NCBI RefSeq assembly: GCF_963678635.1
Contig: NC_087066.1
Location: 47,529,129 to 47,593,128 of the forward strand
Direction of reading: 5' to 3'
Source of the DNA: Symsagittifera roscoffensis
Lineage: Eukaryota > Xenacoelomorpha > Acoela > Convolutidae
DNA length: 64,000 bases
Part shown: piece by piece, positions 10,040-20,500 of the stretch
Numbering within the stretch: position 1 is the first letter of the stretch
Layout of the letters: each line of letters opens with the position of its first letter
Position numbers and translations under genes: made by a program
The notes under the pieces: model-generated
What the model was told of the DNA's origin: nothing
Database searches by the model: none
Seen by the model: the letters and a program-made list of their open reading frames with translations, nothing else

Positions 10040-13000
10040 TTGCAATTTTTTTCCATTAGATCAAACTGGGTGCCTCTCAAGCGCACTAATAACATCACTA
10101 TAGTGCCTTTCCAGCGCATTTTACTTTTATCGTTCTTATTAGTAATTTTACTTTTACTAATGTTAATAATACTTCTCGTGTTAATAATTTTATTGTCAAA
10201 TACATTTTTATGCTGCAGCGACATCAAATCAACCCCAGGTCCAACTGTACAATTAATGACATATCGGAGCGACTAACCGATTGAAAAAAAAAACAGCTTA
10301 AATATTCTACATCTAAAATGCAGGAGTTTAAGCAAAAAAAGATCAAAACTAAAAAAACTAGTAAAAACATGTGGATTAAACACAATTTATGAGTTCTCTG
10401 AGACATGGTTTATTGACTCTAATTACAACACTTTATGGACACTAGATAGTGATCATTTTGCCTCCTTTCGATGTGATTTCTTTCTAAATTTATTTAATGA
10501 AAAGTGTGACAGCATCTGGGTAGAATTTAAAACATCAAATAACAAAACTGAAAGATCAACAATATTAAATATTTCCTATAATCCAAATAAACCTAACAAG
10601 GTAGAGTTCGTCGATAAACTTGCTCTTTCAGTTAACTTCGCACAATCCTATAATTCAAATTTTGTTCTCTTGGGCGACTACAACTTTAATTATTCAAATA
10701 CTGAAGAAAAAGAATCCTTGGATACAATTTAAACGCTCTATAACTTCGAATTTGTCAATAAATTAAGACCAAAAACACTGATTGACTATATTACCACAGG
10801 TTTAAACTCAACCGAATTGAAAAAAAAGTGTCAAACTTCACTCCACCAATTAAAACTGATCACTTAGCTACAATTTTGATATTTGATTTAAAGTTAGTTG
10901 ATAAAACTTTGCCCTTTAAGCGCACTATCTACGATAGATCGAATTGTTAGAAAAAGAATTTAAAACTGCCTAACAAGCCTTAAATGGGTGTCTTTTTGCA
11001 GACAAAATAACCCTGAAAAAATGTTCAACGTTTTCAATTCCAATATAGTAGGCTGCCTGAAAAGATGCGCACCAATTAAAACAGTCTACATTTGTAATGA
11101 AAAATCAAAAGTCAACCTGAAAAACGATAATTTCATATCGAAACTATTTAATCCTAAAACAACTGAGCGACAGAAATGGAACATAACAAATGACACAAAA
11201 ATGGCAAATTTTGAAGGGAAAAAATAACAAAAACTTAATTAAATTAACCATCAAACACACAAGGACCAAAAAGGAACGCAATCAAAAGTTTTGTTTCCGG
11301 TTTCCGGTTTGTAAAGGAAATTGAATGTAAAATTACAAATTTAAACGCATATAAACCACAGACCCAAATTTTCTTAACAATGAATTTATTAAATGCAATT
11401 TATTTCCAACTGGACTCAAAAGAGCAATTGTTACCCCAATATGCAAAAAAGATGACCCAGAAAGAGCAGAGAACTATTAACCAATCTCCATAACAGGTGC
11501 ACTCTCTAAAGTTTTTGAGAAACTACTATACAAACAAATCAGTGAATACTTATTATCTAATAAACTGCTCAGCAACACCCAATTTGGTTTTGGAAATTCA
11601 TATTCAACGATGGACGCCATCCTCTATTGCACTGAGTTCTTACGCAAATCGACGGATGAAAACAAATAAGTTTCCGTATCTTTAATAGATCTATCCAAAG
11701 CTTTCAATTCCATCAACCACGAACATTTAAAGAACAAATTGAATAAATATTGGGATTCTCTGAATCAGCAATTGAAATAATTCATAGCTTTATAAACAAA
11801 ACACAGGAGAAACTGTACTAAACAATACTCAATCCAATTGGATCTCACTTCAGCAAGGCGTACCTCATGGTACATTTTTGGGACCCTAATTTTCAACCTA
11901 TACAAAAATGACTTGAACAAAAATTTAACTGAATCTTGCAAAGTGGTACAATATGCAGGTGATACATTACTATTTTGTGATGATAATGACATCCAAAATG
12001 CTCTACAGCTATTGCAAAAAACCTGTCAGAATTTGTCTCTGTACATCACAAAAAATTCTGTAAACTCCCCACAAAGAAAACTGAGTTGACAAAAATTAGC
12101 AAAAAACATCAAGGCAAAAACCACAATTCAAAGTTCAGTATTATATTATATTATGACAAAACAGAAAAAAAGCCAGAAATTAAACATTTGGGGGCTATTT
12201 CTAGATCAATTTCTAACCTTTCAAGGAGAAGTTAAAATCTAATAAGAAAATGGCTTGTGGGATCAAAACATTACAATCAATTAAAAAAAAACACTTACAA
12301 TCAAAAACCGATTACTATTATTGATCGCTCTAGTCATAAGCCATCTGCACTACCCAGCAACACTATTAAGCAGTTTGACATACTATCTTATAATATCGCT
12401 TGAAAACAAAAGTGAGTTGGGAAATAAAGACCTGCTGTGACAGAAAAAAATTTGATTCTTCACCCGATCTTAAGCTGGAATACAAGGTAGTTCCGGTGTC
12501 TTTGTTTCTCGATTGGAAAATAGTTTTCCATCTATAGAAAATCAAACATAAACTACTCATAGATGGAAAATTCATAGCTTTATAAACAAAACACAGGAGA
12601 AACTGTAATAAACAATACTCAATCCAATTGGATCTCACTTCAGCAAGGCGTACCTCATGGTACATTTTTGGGACCCTAATTTTCAACCTATACAAAAATG
12701 ACTTGAACAAAAATTTAACTGAATCTTGCAAAGTGGTACAATATGCAGGTGATACATTACTATTTTGTGATGATAATGACATCCAAAATGGTCTACAGCT
12801 ATTGCAAAAAACCTGTCAGAATTTGTCTCTGTACATCACAAAAAATTCTGTAAACTCCCCACAAAGAAAACTGAGTTGACAAAAATTAGCAAAAAACATC
12901 AAGGCAAAAACCACAATTCAAAGTTCAGTATTATATTATATTAAGACAAAACAGAAAAAAAGCCAGAAATTAAACATTTGGGGGCTATTTCTAGATCAAT

Positions 13001-13345
13001 TTCTAACCTTTCAAGGAGAAGTTAAAATCTAATAAGAAAATGACTTGTGGGATCAAAACATTACAATCAATTAAAAAAAAACACTTACAATCAAAAACCG
13101 ATTACTATTATTGATCGCTCTAGTCATAAGCCGTCTGCACTACCCAGCAACACTATTAAGCAGTTTGACATACTATCTTATAATATCGCTTGAAAACAAA
13201 ACTGAGTTGGGAAATAAAGACCTGCTGTGACAGAAAAAAATTTGATTCTTCACCCGATCTTAAGCTGGAATACAAGGTAGTTCCGGTTTCTTTGTTTCTC
13301 GATTGGAAAATAGTTTTCCATCTATAGAAAATCAAACATAAACTA
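10040..13345 (+). pseudogene. LINE ORF2 relic (2A-like, endonuclease, RT), copy B
   Basis: N-terminus: a strongly hydrophobic segment (10,120-10,205) then SDIKSTPGP at 10,217-10,243, followed by endonuclease pieces (LNILHLKCRSLSKK near 10,300; FSETWF near 10,395; a DY and a TDH motif later). RT pieces: motif A LSKAFNSINHEHL near 11,690, GPLIFNLYKNDL near 11,880-11,920, and YAGD at 11,952-11,963 and again at 12,742-12,753 because of the duplication. The C-terminal tail ends near 13,340. Motif A has N for the usual D in FDS. Stops and frameshifts throughout. Confidence 0.7.
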
Positions 13346-13348
13346 CTA
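11781..13348 (+). repeat. ~780-bp tandem duplication inside LINE copy B
   Basis: Bases 11,781-12,558 recur at 12,571-13,348 with a handful of differences (offset 790). The twelve bases between the copies, 12,559-12,570 (ATAGATGGAAAA), are the exact reverse complement of 12,524-12,535 (TTTTCCATCTAT), so the junction holds an inverted local copy. Confidence 0.9.
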
Positions 13349-13993
13349 CCGGCATACACAAAAATCAAGTACGTGAAGAACACAATTGACGAAAACAAAA
13401 GAAACCAAAAAAAATACACTGTCAAGCAAGATTCAGCAGTCATTATATCAAAAAAAAAAATCAATTCTTATTAGGAACCAATTTCAAAATGCAAACTCAA
13501 ACATAAACAGCAGCAGTTTATTTTAGCGGCAATTCTATCTATTTTTTGTGAAGATCCTTCTACGGCAACCTATGGAAAACGAACAAGGAAACAATGTAAA
13601 TTTAATCGATGTTAAAATTCTAACCATTATTGAACCTAGAAATGTTGTGTGACTCACGTTTGCAATAATTTATTAATTTTTTTTTTGCAATTAAAGTGTT
13701 CATTTTTTTATGTGCATCGGCAGGTTTTTTACAAAAAACTATTCTAAATGACAATAAAACATCAGTTTAAAATTGTTATTTACGATAGTTCACATCAATT
13801 TTGGTTCTAAACCATCATTTTGAAAAATTAGCCAATCACAGTTGATTTCTAAAAAAACTATTTAAATTAAAACATTTTAAACCTTTAAAATAAATTAAAC
13901 AACATTTTTTTTTTAATATGTCTGGAAGTTTCTGAGTCATAATTTCGATTTAGACACGTACGGTTTAAATAAGAAACCAAAAACATTTTGGGA

Positions 13994-14257
13994 CTAAATT
14001 TTCAATGTTCTTTCCCTGTTCCTAAACTCATCGCGCGTGTTGAAGCCCGGTTTCTCTTTTCTGACGTGTATTGCCTCTAGTGTTAATAGTTTTGTTTGGT
14101 TGTTTGACCTATCTATAATTTCCCAACTAAAATATGCCCTATTTCCCTCAAGACTGCATTGCTGAAGTTTCATAAAAAGACTAACCTGATAGAAGGCTAC
14201 GGCTCTATCAAATAAATATACTAAATTGCACTTTTGTTCCCTTCGCTCTAAAATCAA
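13994..14257 (-). pseudogene. Minus-strand relic, possibly a retroelement endonuclease C-terminus
   Basis: An 87-codon open stretch contains YFSWEIIDRSNNQTK, then LTLEAIHVRKEKPGFNTRDE and a basic end. The pattern (Trp-containing strand, LEAIxIRK, P-x-xNTRDE) resembles the C-terminus that follows GIY-YIG-type nuclease domains of some Penelope-like and related retroelements. No GIY-YIG catalytic motif was seen upstream, so this is a suggestion. It is the best preserved of three copies (also near 2,985 and 19,720). Confidence 0.4.
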
Positions 14258-14718
14258 TATTTTTTTTCAGCAGCGTTTATAATTCAAAATGCGGAGTATA
14301 CAGGCAGCGTTCGCAAACTGTATTGCGAGGGAGATTCTAGGCTTAAGAAAAACTATCCTGGTAAGCTCCAACCCTTTACGCTCTTTTTCTGCTCTTGGGC
14401 CCTTTTATGCTTTTAGACCAATCTGATTGTTGATCCGCCTCCCATGACACAAGCTATGCAACAAAAAATGAAACAAAAGCCTTTGAGCAAAAAAAAATTT
14501 GATAAAAGCTAGGTCTATCAAAACTTGAAAACGTTTATCTTGTTTTGCCAGGAGAGTTCAAATATGAGACAATTGACCATGTTTAAATAGCATCAAAACA
14601 ATCTTTACCATAGAGTAGCCGTGCTTCGCAAAAACTAGAGAGAAGACGACAAAGCAGATCTATTCAGTGCAAAATGAAAAAGAAGAGATGAGAATCGAAT
14701 TGGTAAAAATTCGGATAT

Positions 14719-14783
14719 GTCTAGAACTCGATCACGACCTATAGGTTAAGCGTCTCACGCGCTAAGCACTCAGCCACGTACGT
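14719..14783 (-). repeat. tRNA-like sequence (SINE head), copy B
   Basis: Minus strand: GTGGCTGAGTGCTTAGCGCG (A-box-like) and GATCGAGTTCTAGAC (B-box-like) about 45 bases apart. It matches the copies at 3,702 and 20,433. Confidence 0.4.
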
Positions 14784-16359
14784 TTAAAAAACCATAGACA
14801 CTAGCCAAAAGCAAAGCATTTAACGTGGCCAATCGAAGATTTGAAAAGAGTAATGAACGAAAGTAAACATAAAAAACACTGACTTTCCTGACAAAATCTC
14901 ATAGAAAAAAAACAGATGCTCTTTAAGCTCGTTGAAATTCTATAACAATCTATTTGGCGCTTTTTTGATAATAAGAACCCAACTTGAGAAAACCTGATCA
15001 ATAGGTACGTCTCTTGTTCCGCTGGGAAACTACAAAATTCCACTTTCGAAAACAGAAATTGTTCACGTTTTTACGCGCCATTTCTACGTTCGTTTTTGAA
15101 GAGTGCACTTTACGTCACTTCCAGCAGATGAATTTCAATTGAAATCAAAAATGCAATTTACTTAAATGCGTCAACATTTTTAGACATTTTCCTGAAAACA
15201 AAATCAGCAAAACTTTTATAACAGTCTTCACTGTGTTCACTATTCTGAAGCAGATGCTAAAAAACTTCCAATGCTAGAGATCTCGGTTACAGCATAAGTG
15301 CCAGCTAATCAGTGAACACTTTTAACGAACTCTTTTATTTGCAAGTAATCTTGGAAAAAAGTAAGTTCGTACTAATACACACATCATTCACACTCGCAAA
15401 TTAAAAGAGCGGTAACAAGGTCGAAAAATATACGCAGAAGTCCGTTGAACAAAAATTTTGCTCTCATGGAAAACTCATTAAAAGTATCAAGAAACATAAA
15501 GTAACAAACTCCAATACAAATGAAATTAAAGTAACAAATACAAAAAAAGGCGATTGACAAAAGATGAATGATAAACTAAGGCAGTGAAAGTAAAATTGAA
15601 GTTTTGAAATTGAGACTTGTTGCCAGTGAACAGTACTCAGATTGATAGCAGGTCTAACTTCTGTGCTGTGAGTAGTGAAAAATTTCAAGGACCGCATCGC
15701 ATGACTTTGTTTTCTTCAGGTTAAACGTCTACAGTTTATGTCAACGGCTTAATTTCTTTTTGCAAATTCTACAGCAACAATACTAAATCATTGGGCTTAA
15801 TGTTATCTGCATTAAGTAATTTTTAAAACTTTTTACGCTTTTTTATTATTGTGGACTTTATTTCGGAAATTTGTTCGAAAGCTGTTGAGCAATCTGTTGG
15901 CAAAAGCCAGGCCCAGCAATTTATGGCGAAAGATTTTGAGAAGAATTTTGTTTCAACTAATGTAAGTACAATTTTGATACCAAACTTGATAAGCTACACT
16001 GAGTTGAAAAGGTAAATTATTAAGTGCCATTCGACTAAAATGGCCTGAAAATGCATATCATGAACGATTCTTAATTCGATCAGTTTTGGTGTGCGATAGG
16101 ATGATTTTGACAATTAACATGCTTATTCGACGTAGCGAACGAATTGGGAAGGGTCAGCTTGGACTGACATCTCGATTGTTAAAAAATCATTAAGGAATAA
16201 AGACACGTAATGGTTTGATTTCTTGCGACAACTGACAACCTCGAAAATCAGACAGAAGATTTTCTTGGATACAACAGAGACATGCGACCAATTTAGAAGA
16301 AGATTGATTATTTCGCACATAATTTTGATTTAATCTCACAAGCAAGAAAAAACTTCAGA

Positions 16360-16830
16360 CTCCAAAATTCAGCTGATGACACTGTATTAGCAGAACAATC
16401 AGATTATGTTTGGGACCCTGAATGGTCTCATCCACTAGTCTTCAACATACCAACATATATTTCAAGTCAAGCATTTAGCACAATTTCCATTAACAACGAT
16501 TATTTTAAGGTATATCCACTCACAACTGACGCAACACCATTAAACTATAATTCAGTTCTACCCGATAGAACAGGAAATAATAGTATAAACTCAACTCTCA
16601 TACAACAAGAAAACCTGAATGGAACCAGGAATCTCACGCAACAAGATATCCAAACACCATCACATTTCGCAAATGAAGAAGTAGTTACAACAGTAATAAC
16701 AACAACACAACAAAGTATTTCACCAATACATCCAAACCTTACAACACCAAGACCTAAAAATCCAACCATACCCCAGGTAACATTACAATCTACGGTTAAA
16801 CCCACCCTTGTCCCAATATACTCACATATG
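16360..16830 (+). pseudogene. Gypsy gag N-terminal fragment, copy B
   Basis: It reads in one frame from about 16,340 (QNSADDTVLAEQSDYVWDPE) through a Thr/Gln-rich stretch to TLVPIYSHM at 16,830, with fewer breaks than copy A. It then switches without spacer into LINE copy C. Only the disordered-looking N-terminal part of gag is present. Confidence 0.7.
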
Positions 16831-16831
16831 C
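16827..16831 (+). other. B-to-C junction with 5-nt microhomology
   Basis: Gag reads CACATATG and LINE sequence continues CGGCGACATC. The intact gag (22,650) reads CACATATGAATT and the LINE at 10,208 reads TTTATGCTGCAGCGACATC, so TATG(C) is shared by both parents at the breakpoint. Confidence 0.7.
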
Positions 16832-16970
16832 GGCGACATCAAATCAAACCCAGGTCCAACTGTACAATTAATGACATATCGGAGCGACTAACCGATTGAA
16901 AAAAACAACTTAAATATTCTACATCTAAACTGCTGAGTTTAAACAAAAAAATCAAAACTAAAAATCAAAA

Positions 16971-17004
16971 CCTTTTGTTTTTTCGCAGGCGAAAAAACAA
17001 AAGG
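16971..17004. repeat. Near-spacerless 16-bp palindrome
   Basis: CCTTTTGTTTTTTCGC (16,971-16,986) and GCGAAAAAACAAAAGG (16,989-17,004) are perfect reverse complements with a two-base AG spacer. Copy A has only the right arm (near 85-101), so the left arm is a new inverted copy in place of lost endonuclease sequence. Confidence 0.9.
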
Positions 17005-18670
17005 AGGGGGCGTCATGAAACTCATTCCCAAATTCTTATACGCTACGCACAGACCTAAATTTATTTCATGACAAGTATGACATCATCTGGGTAGAATTTA
17101 AAACATCAAAGAACAAAACTGAAAGATCAACAATATTAAATATTTCCTACAAACCAAATAAATCTAACAAAGTAGAGTTTGTCAATAAACTTGCTCTTTC
17201 AGTTAACTTCGCACAATCCTATAATTCAAACTTTGTTCTCTTGGGCGACTACAACCTTAATTATTCAAATACTGAAGAAAAAGAATCCTTGGATACAATT
17301 TATACGCTCTATAACTTCGAATTTGTCAATAAATTAGGACCAATTTATTCAAAAACACTGATTGTCTATATTACCACAGGTTTAAACTCAACCGAATTGA
17401 AGAAAAAAGTGTCAAACTTCACTCCACCAATTAAAACTGATCACTTAGCTACAATTTTGATATCTGAATTAAAGTTAGTTGATAAAACTGTGCCGTTTAA
17501 GCGCACTATCTACGATAGATCAAATTTTTAAAAAAAGGAATTTAAAACTGCCTAACAAGCCTTCAATGGGTGTCTTTTTACAGACAAAATAACCCTGAAA
17601 AAATGTTCAACGTTTTCAATTCCAATATAGTAGGCTGCCTGAAAAGATGCGCACCACTTAAAACAGTCTACATTTGTAATGACAAATTAAAAGTCAACCT
17701 GAAAAACGATAATTTCATATCGAAACTATTTAATCCTAAAATAACTGAGCGACAGAAATGGAACATAACAAATGACACAAAAATGACAAATTTTGAAGGA
17801 AAAAAAACAAAAACTTAATTAAATTAACCATCAAAAACACAAGGACCAAAAAGGAACGCAATCAAAAGTTTTGTTTCCGGTTTCCGGTTTGTAAAGGAAA
17901 TTGAATGTAAAATTACAAATTTAAACGCAAATAAACCACAGACCCAAAATTTCTTAAAAACGAATTTATTAAATACAATTTATTTCCAACTGGACTCAAA
18001 AGAGCAATTGTTAGCACAATATGCAAAAAAAATGACCCAGAAATAGCAGAGAACTATTAACCAACCTCCATAACAGGTGCACTCTCTAAAGTTTTTGAGA
18101 AACTACTATACAAACAAATCAGTGAATACTTATTATCTAATAAACTGCTCAGCAACACCCAATTTGGTTTTGTAAATTCATATTCAACGATGGACGCCAT
18201 ACTCTATTGCACTGAGATCTTACGCAAATCGACGGATGAAAACAAATAAGTTTCCGTATCTTTAATAGATCTATCCAAAGCTTTCAATTCCATCAACCAC
18301 GAACATTTAAAAAACAAATTGAATAAATATTGGGATTCTCTGAATCAGCAATTGAAATAATTCATAGCTTTATAAACAAAATACAGGAGAAACTGTAATA
18401 AACAATACTGAATCCAATTGGATCTCACTTCAGCAAGGCGTTTCTCATGGTACATTTTTGGGACCCTAATTTTCAACCTATACAAAAATGACTTGAACAA
18501 AAATTTAACTGAATCTTGCAAAGTGGTACAATATGCAGGTGATACATTACTATTTTGTGATGATAATGACATCCAAAATGCTCTACAGCTATTGCAAAAA
18601 ACCTGTCAGAATTTGTCTCTGTACATCACAAAAATTCTGTAAACTCCACACAAAGAAAACTGAGTTGACA

Positions 18671-18745
18671 AAAATTCAGCTGATGACACTGTATTAGCAG
18701 AACAATCAGATTATGTTTGGGACCCTGAATGGTCTCATCCACTAG
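18671..18745 (+). other. 75-base gypsy gag patch inside LINE copy C
   Basis: The stretch AAAATTCAGCTGATG...CCACTAG matches 16,364-16,438 of gag copy B. After it the LINE resumes at GTGGTACAATATGCAGG, repeating sequence already present from about 18,523, so the RT segment is duplicated around the patch. Confidence 0.9.
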
Positions 18746-19719
18746 TGGTACAATATGCAGGTGATACATTACTATTTTGTGATGATAATGACATCCAAAA
18801 TGCTCTACAGCTATTGCAAAAAACCTGTCAGAATTTGTCTCTGTACATCACAAAAAATTCTGTAAACTCCACACAAAGAAAACTGAGTTGACAAAAATTA
18901 GCAAAAAACGTCAAGGCAGAAACCACAATTCAAAGTTCAGTATTATATTAGATTAAGACAAAACAGAAAAAAAGCCAGAAATTAAACATTTGGGGGCTAT
19001 TTTCAGATCAATTTCTAACCTTTCAAGGAGAAGTTAAAATCTAATAAGAAAATGGCTCGTGGGATCAAAACATTACAATCAATTAAAAAAAACACTTACA
19101 ATCAAAAACCGATTACTATTATTGATCGCTCTAGTCATAAGCCATCTGCACTACCCAGCACACTTTTCAGAAAATCAGTTCACAATGCAAACTCAAACAT
19201 AAACAGCAGTAGTTTATCTTAGCGGCAGTTCTATCTACTTTTTGTGAAGATGCTTCTACGGCAACCTATGGAAAACGAACAGGGAAACAATGTAAATTTA
19301 ATCGATGTTAAAATTCTAACCATTATTTTATTATTTTGTAAATAAATATTAAACCTAGAAGTGTTGTGTGACTCACATTTGCAATAATTTAGTAATTTTC
19401 ATTTTGCAATTAAAATGTTCATTTTTTTATGTGCATCAGCAGGTTTTTTACAATAAACTATTCTAAATGACGATAAAACATCAATTTAAAATTGTTATTT
19501 ACAATAATTCACATCAATTTTGGTTCTAAACCATCATTTTGAAAAATTAGCGAATCATTGTTGATTTCTAAAATTACTATTTAAATTAAAACATTTTGAA
19601 CCTCTAAAATAAATTAAACAACTTTTTTTTAATTTGTCTGGAAGTTTCTGAGTCATAATTTCGATTTAGACACGTACGGTTTAAATAAGAAACCAAAAAC
19701 ATTTTGGGACTAAATTTTC

Positions 19720-20179
19720 AATGTTAATTCCCTGTTCCTAAACTCATTGCGCGTGTTGAAGCCCGGTTTCTCTTTTCTGACGTGTATTGCCTCTAGTGTT
19801 AACAATTTCGTTGGTTGTTTGACCTATCTATATTTTCCCAACTAAAATATGCGCTATTTCCCTCAAGACAGCATTGCTGAAGGTTCTTAAAAAAACTAAC
19901 CTGATAGAAGGCTACGGCTCTATCAAAAAATTATACTAAACTGCACTTTTGTTTCCTTTGCTCTAAAATCAATATTTTTTTTCAGTAGCGTTTATAATTC
20001 AAAATGCGGAGTACACAGGCAACGTTCGCAACCTGTATTGCGAGGGAGATTCTAAGCTTATGAAAAACTATCCTGGTAAGCTCCAACCCTTTACGCTCTT
20101 TTTCTGCTCTTGGGCCCTTTTGTGCTTTTAGACCAATCTGATTGTTGATCCGCCTCCCATGACACAAGCTATTCAACAA
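19720..20179 (-). pseudogene. Relic related to 13,994-14,257 (copy C)
   Basis: Same relic as in copies A and B with stops in the conserved part. An upstream open stretch (19,982-20,179) reads basic sequence KGPRAEKERKGLELTRIVF and is present in fragments in the other copies, suggesting the coding relic extended further upstream. Confidence 0.3.
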
Positions 20180-20432
20180 AAAATGAAACGAAAGCCTTTG
20201 AGCAGAAAAAAAATTTGATAAAAGCTAGTTCTATCAAAACTTGAAAACGTTTATCTCGTTTTGCCAGGAAAGTTCAAATATGAGACAATTGACAACGTTT
20301 AAATAGCATCAAAACAATCTTTACCATAGAGAAGCCGTGCTTCGCAAAAACTAGCGAGAACACGACAAAGCAGATCTATTCAGTGCAAAATGAAAAAGAA
20401 GAGATGAGAATCGAAGTGGTAAAAATTCGGAT

Positions 20433-20500
20433 ATGTCTAGAAATCGATCACGACCTATAGGTTAAGCGTCTCACGCGCTAAGCACTCAGCCACGTACGTT
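20433..20500 (-). repeat. tRNA-like sequence (SINE head), copy C
   Basis: Third copy of the A-box/B-box-like sequence described at 14,719-14,783. Confidence 0.4.

Larger units (their letters stand above)
8930..13690 (+). mobile_element. LINE copy B, near full-length, decayed
   Basis: The most complete copy: ORF1 relic (8,956-9,867), ORF2 relic (about 10,040-13,340) and a 3' tail with repeated TTTTTTATGTGCATCGGC. It contains an internal tandem duplication of about 780 bases and has lost part of the endonuclease that copies A and C keep (between CGATGTGATT and TTTATTTAATG near 10,480). No intact ORF remains. Boundaries are approximate. Confidence 0.75.
13700..16360. repeat. Spacer block of the chimeric repeat, copy B
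   Basis: Homologous to 2,690-4,690 and 19,440-22,190. It carries the relic at 13,994-14,257 and a tRNA-like stretch at 14,719-14,783. Its last ~400 bases lead into gag. Open stretches at 14,801-15,043 and 15,464-15,697 (minus) show no family features and are not called. Confidence 0.7.
16832..18900 (+). pseudogene. LINE ORF2 relic, copy C
   Basis: GDIKSNPGP at 16,832-16,858 keeps the NPGP of 2A-like peptides. The longest open piece, 17,241-17,531, is the C-terminal half of the endonuclease (GDYNLNYSN, then IVYI where copies A and B have IDYx, then TDHLATILI). A linker is open at 17,570-17,818. RT pieces follow with YAGD at 18,532-18,543 and, in the duplicated part, 18,754-18,765. Stops at several points make it non-functional. 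Confidence 0.7.
16831..19440 (+). mobile_element. LINE copy C, rearranged
   Basis: It starts at the 2A-like motif and runs to the 3' tail. It lacks about 120 bases of endonuclease core (replaced by a fold-back palindrome at 16,971-17,004), has an internal patch of gag with a duplicated RT segment (18,671-18,890), and lacks the ORF2 C-terminus between CTACCCAGCA and CACTTTTCAG near 19,160. ORF1 is absent. Confidence 0.75.

Noticed and set aside
10040-10276. Hydrophobic 78-codon frame as a small membrane protein gene
   Set aside because: It is the N-terminus of LINE ORF2, ending in the 2A-like motif.
15464-15697. Hydrophobic minus-strand frames (also 21,088-21,369)
   Set aside because: They differ between repeat copies in length and frame, as expected for non-coding DNA.
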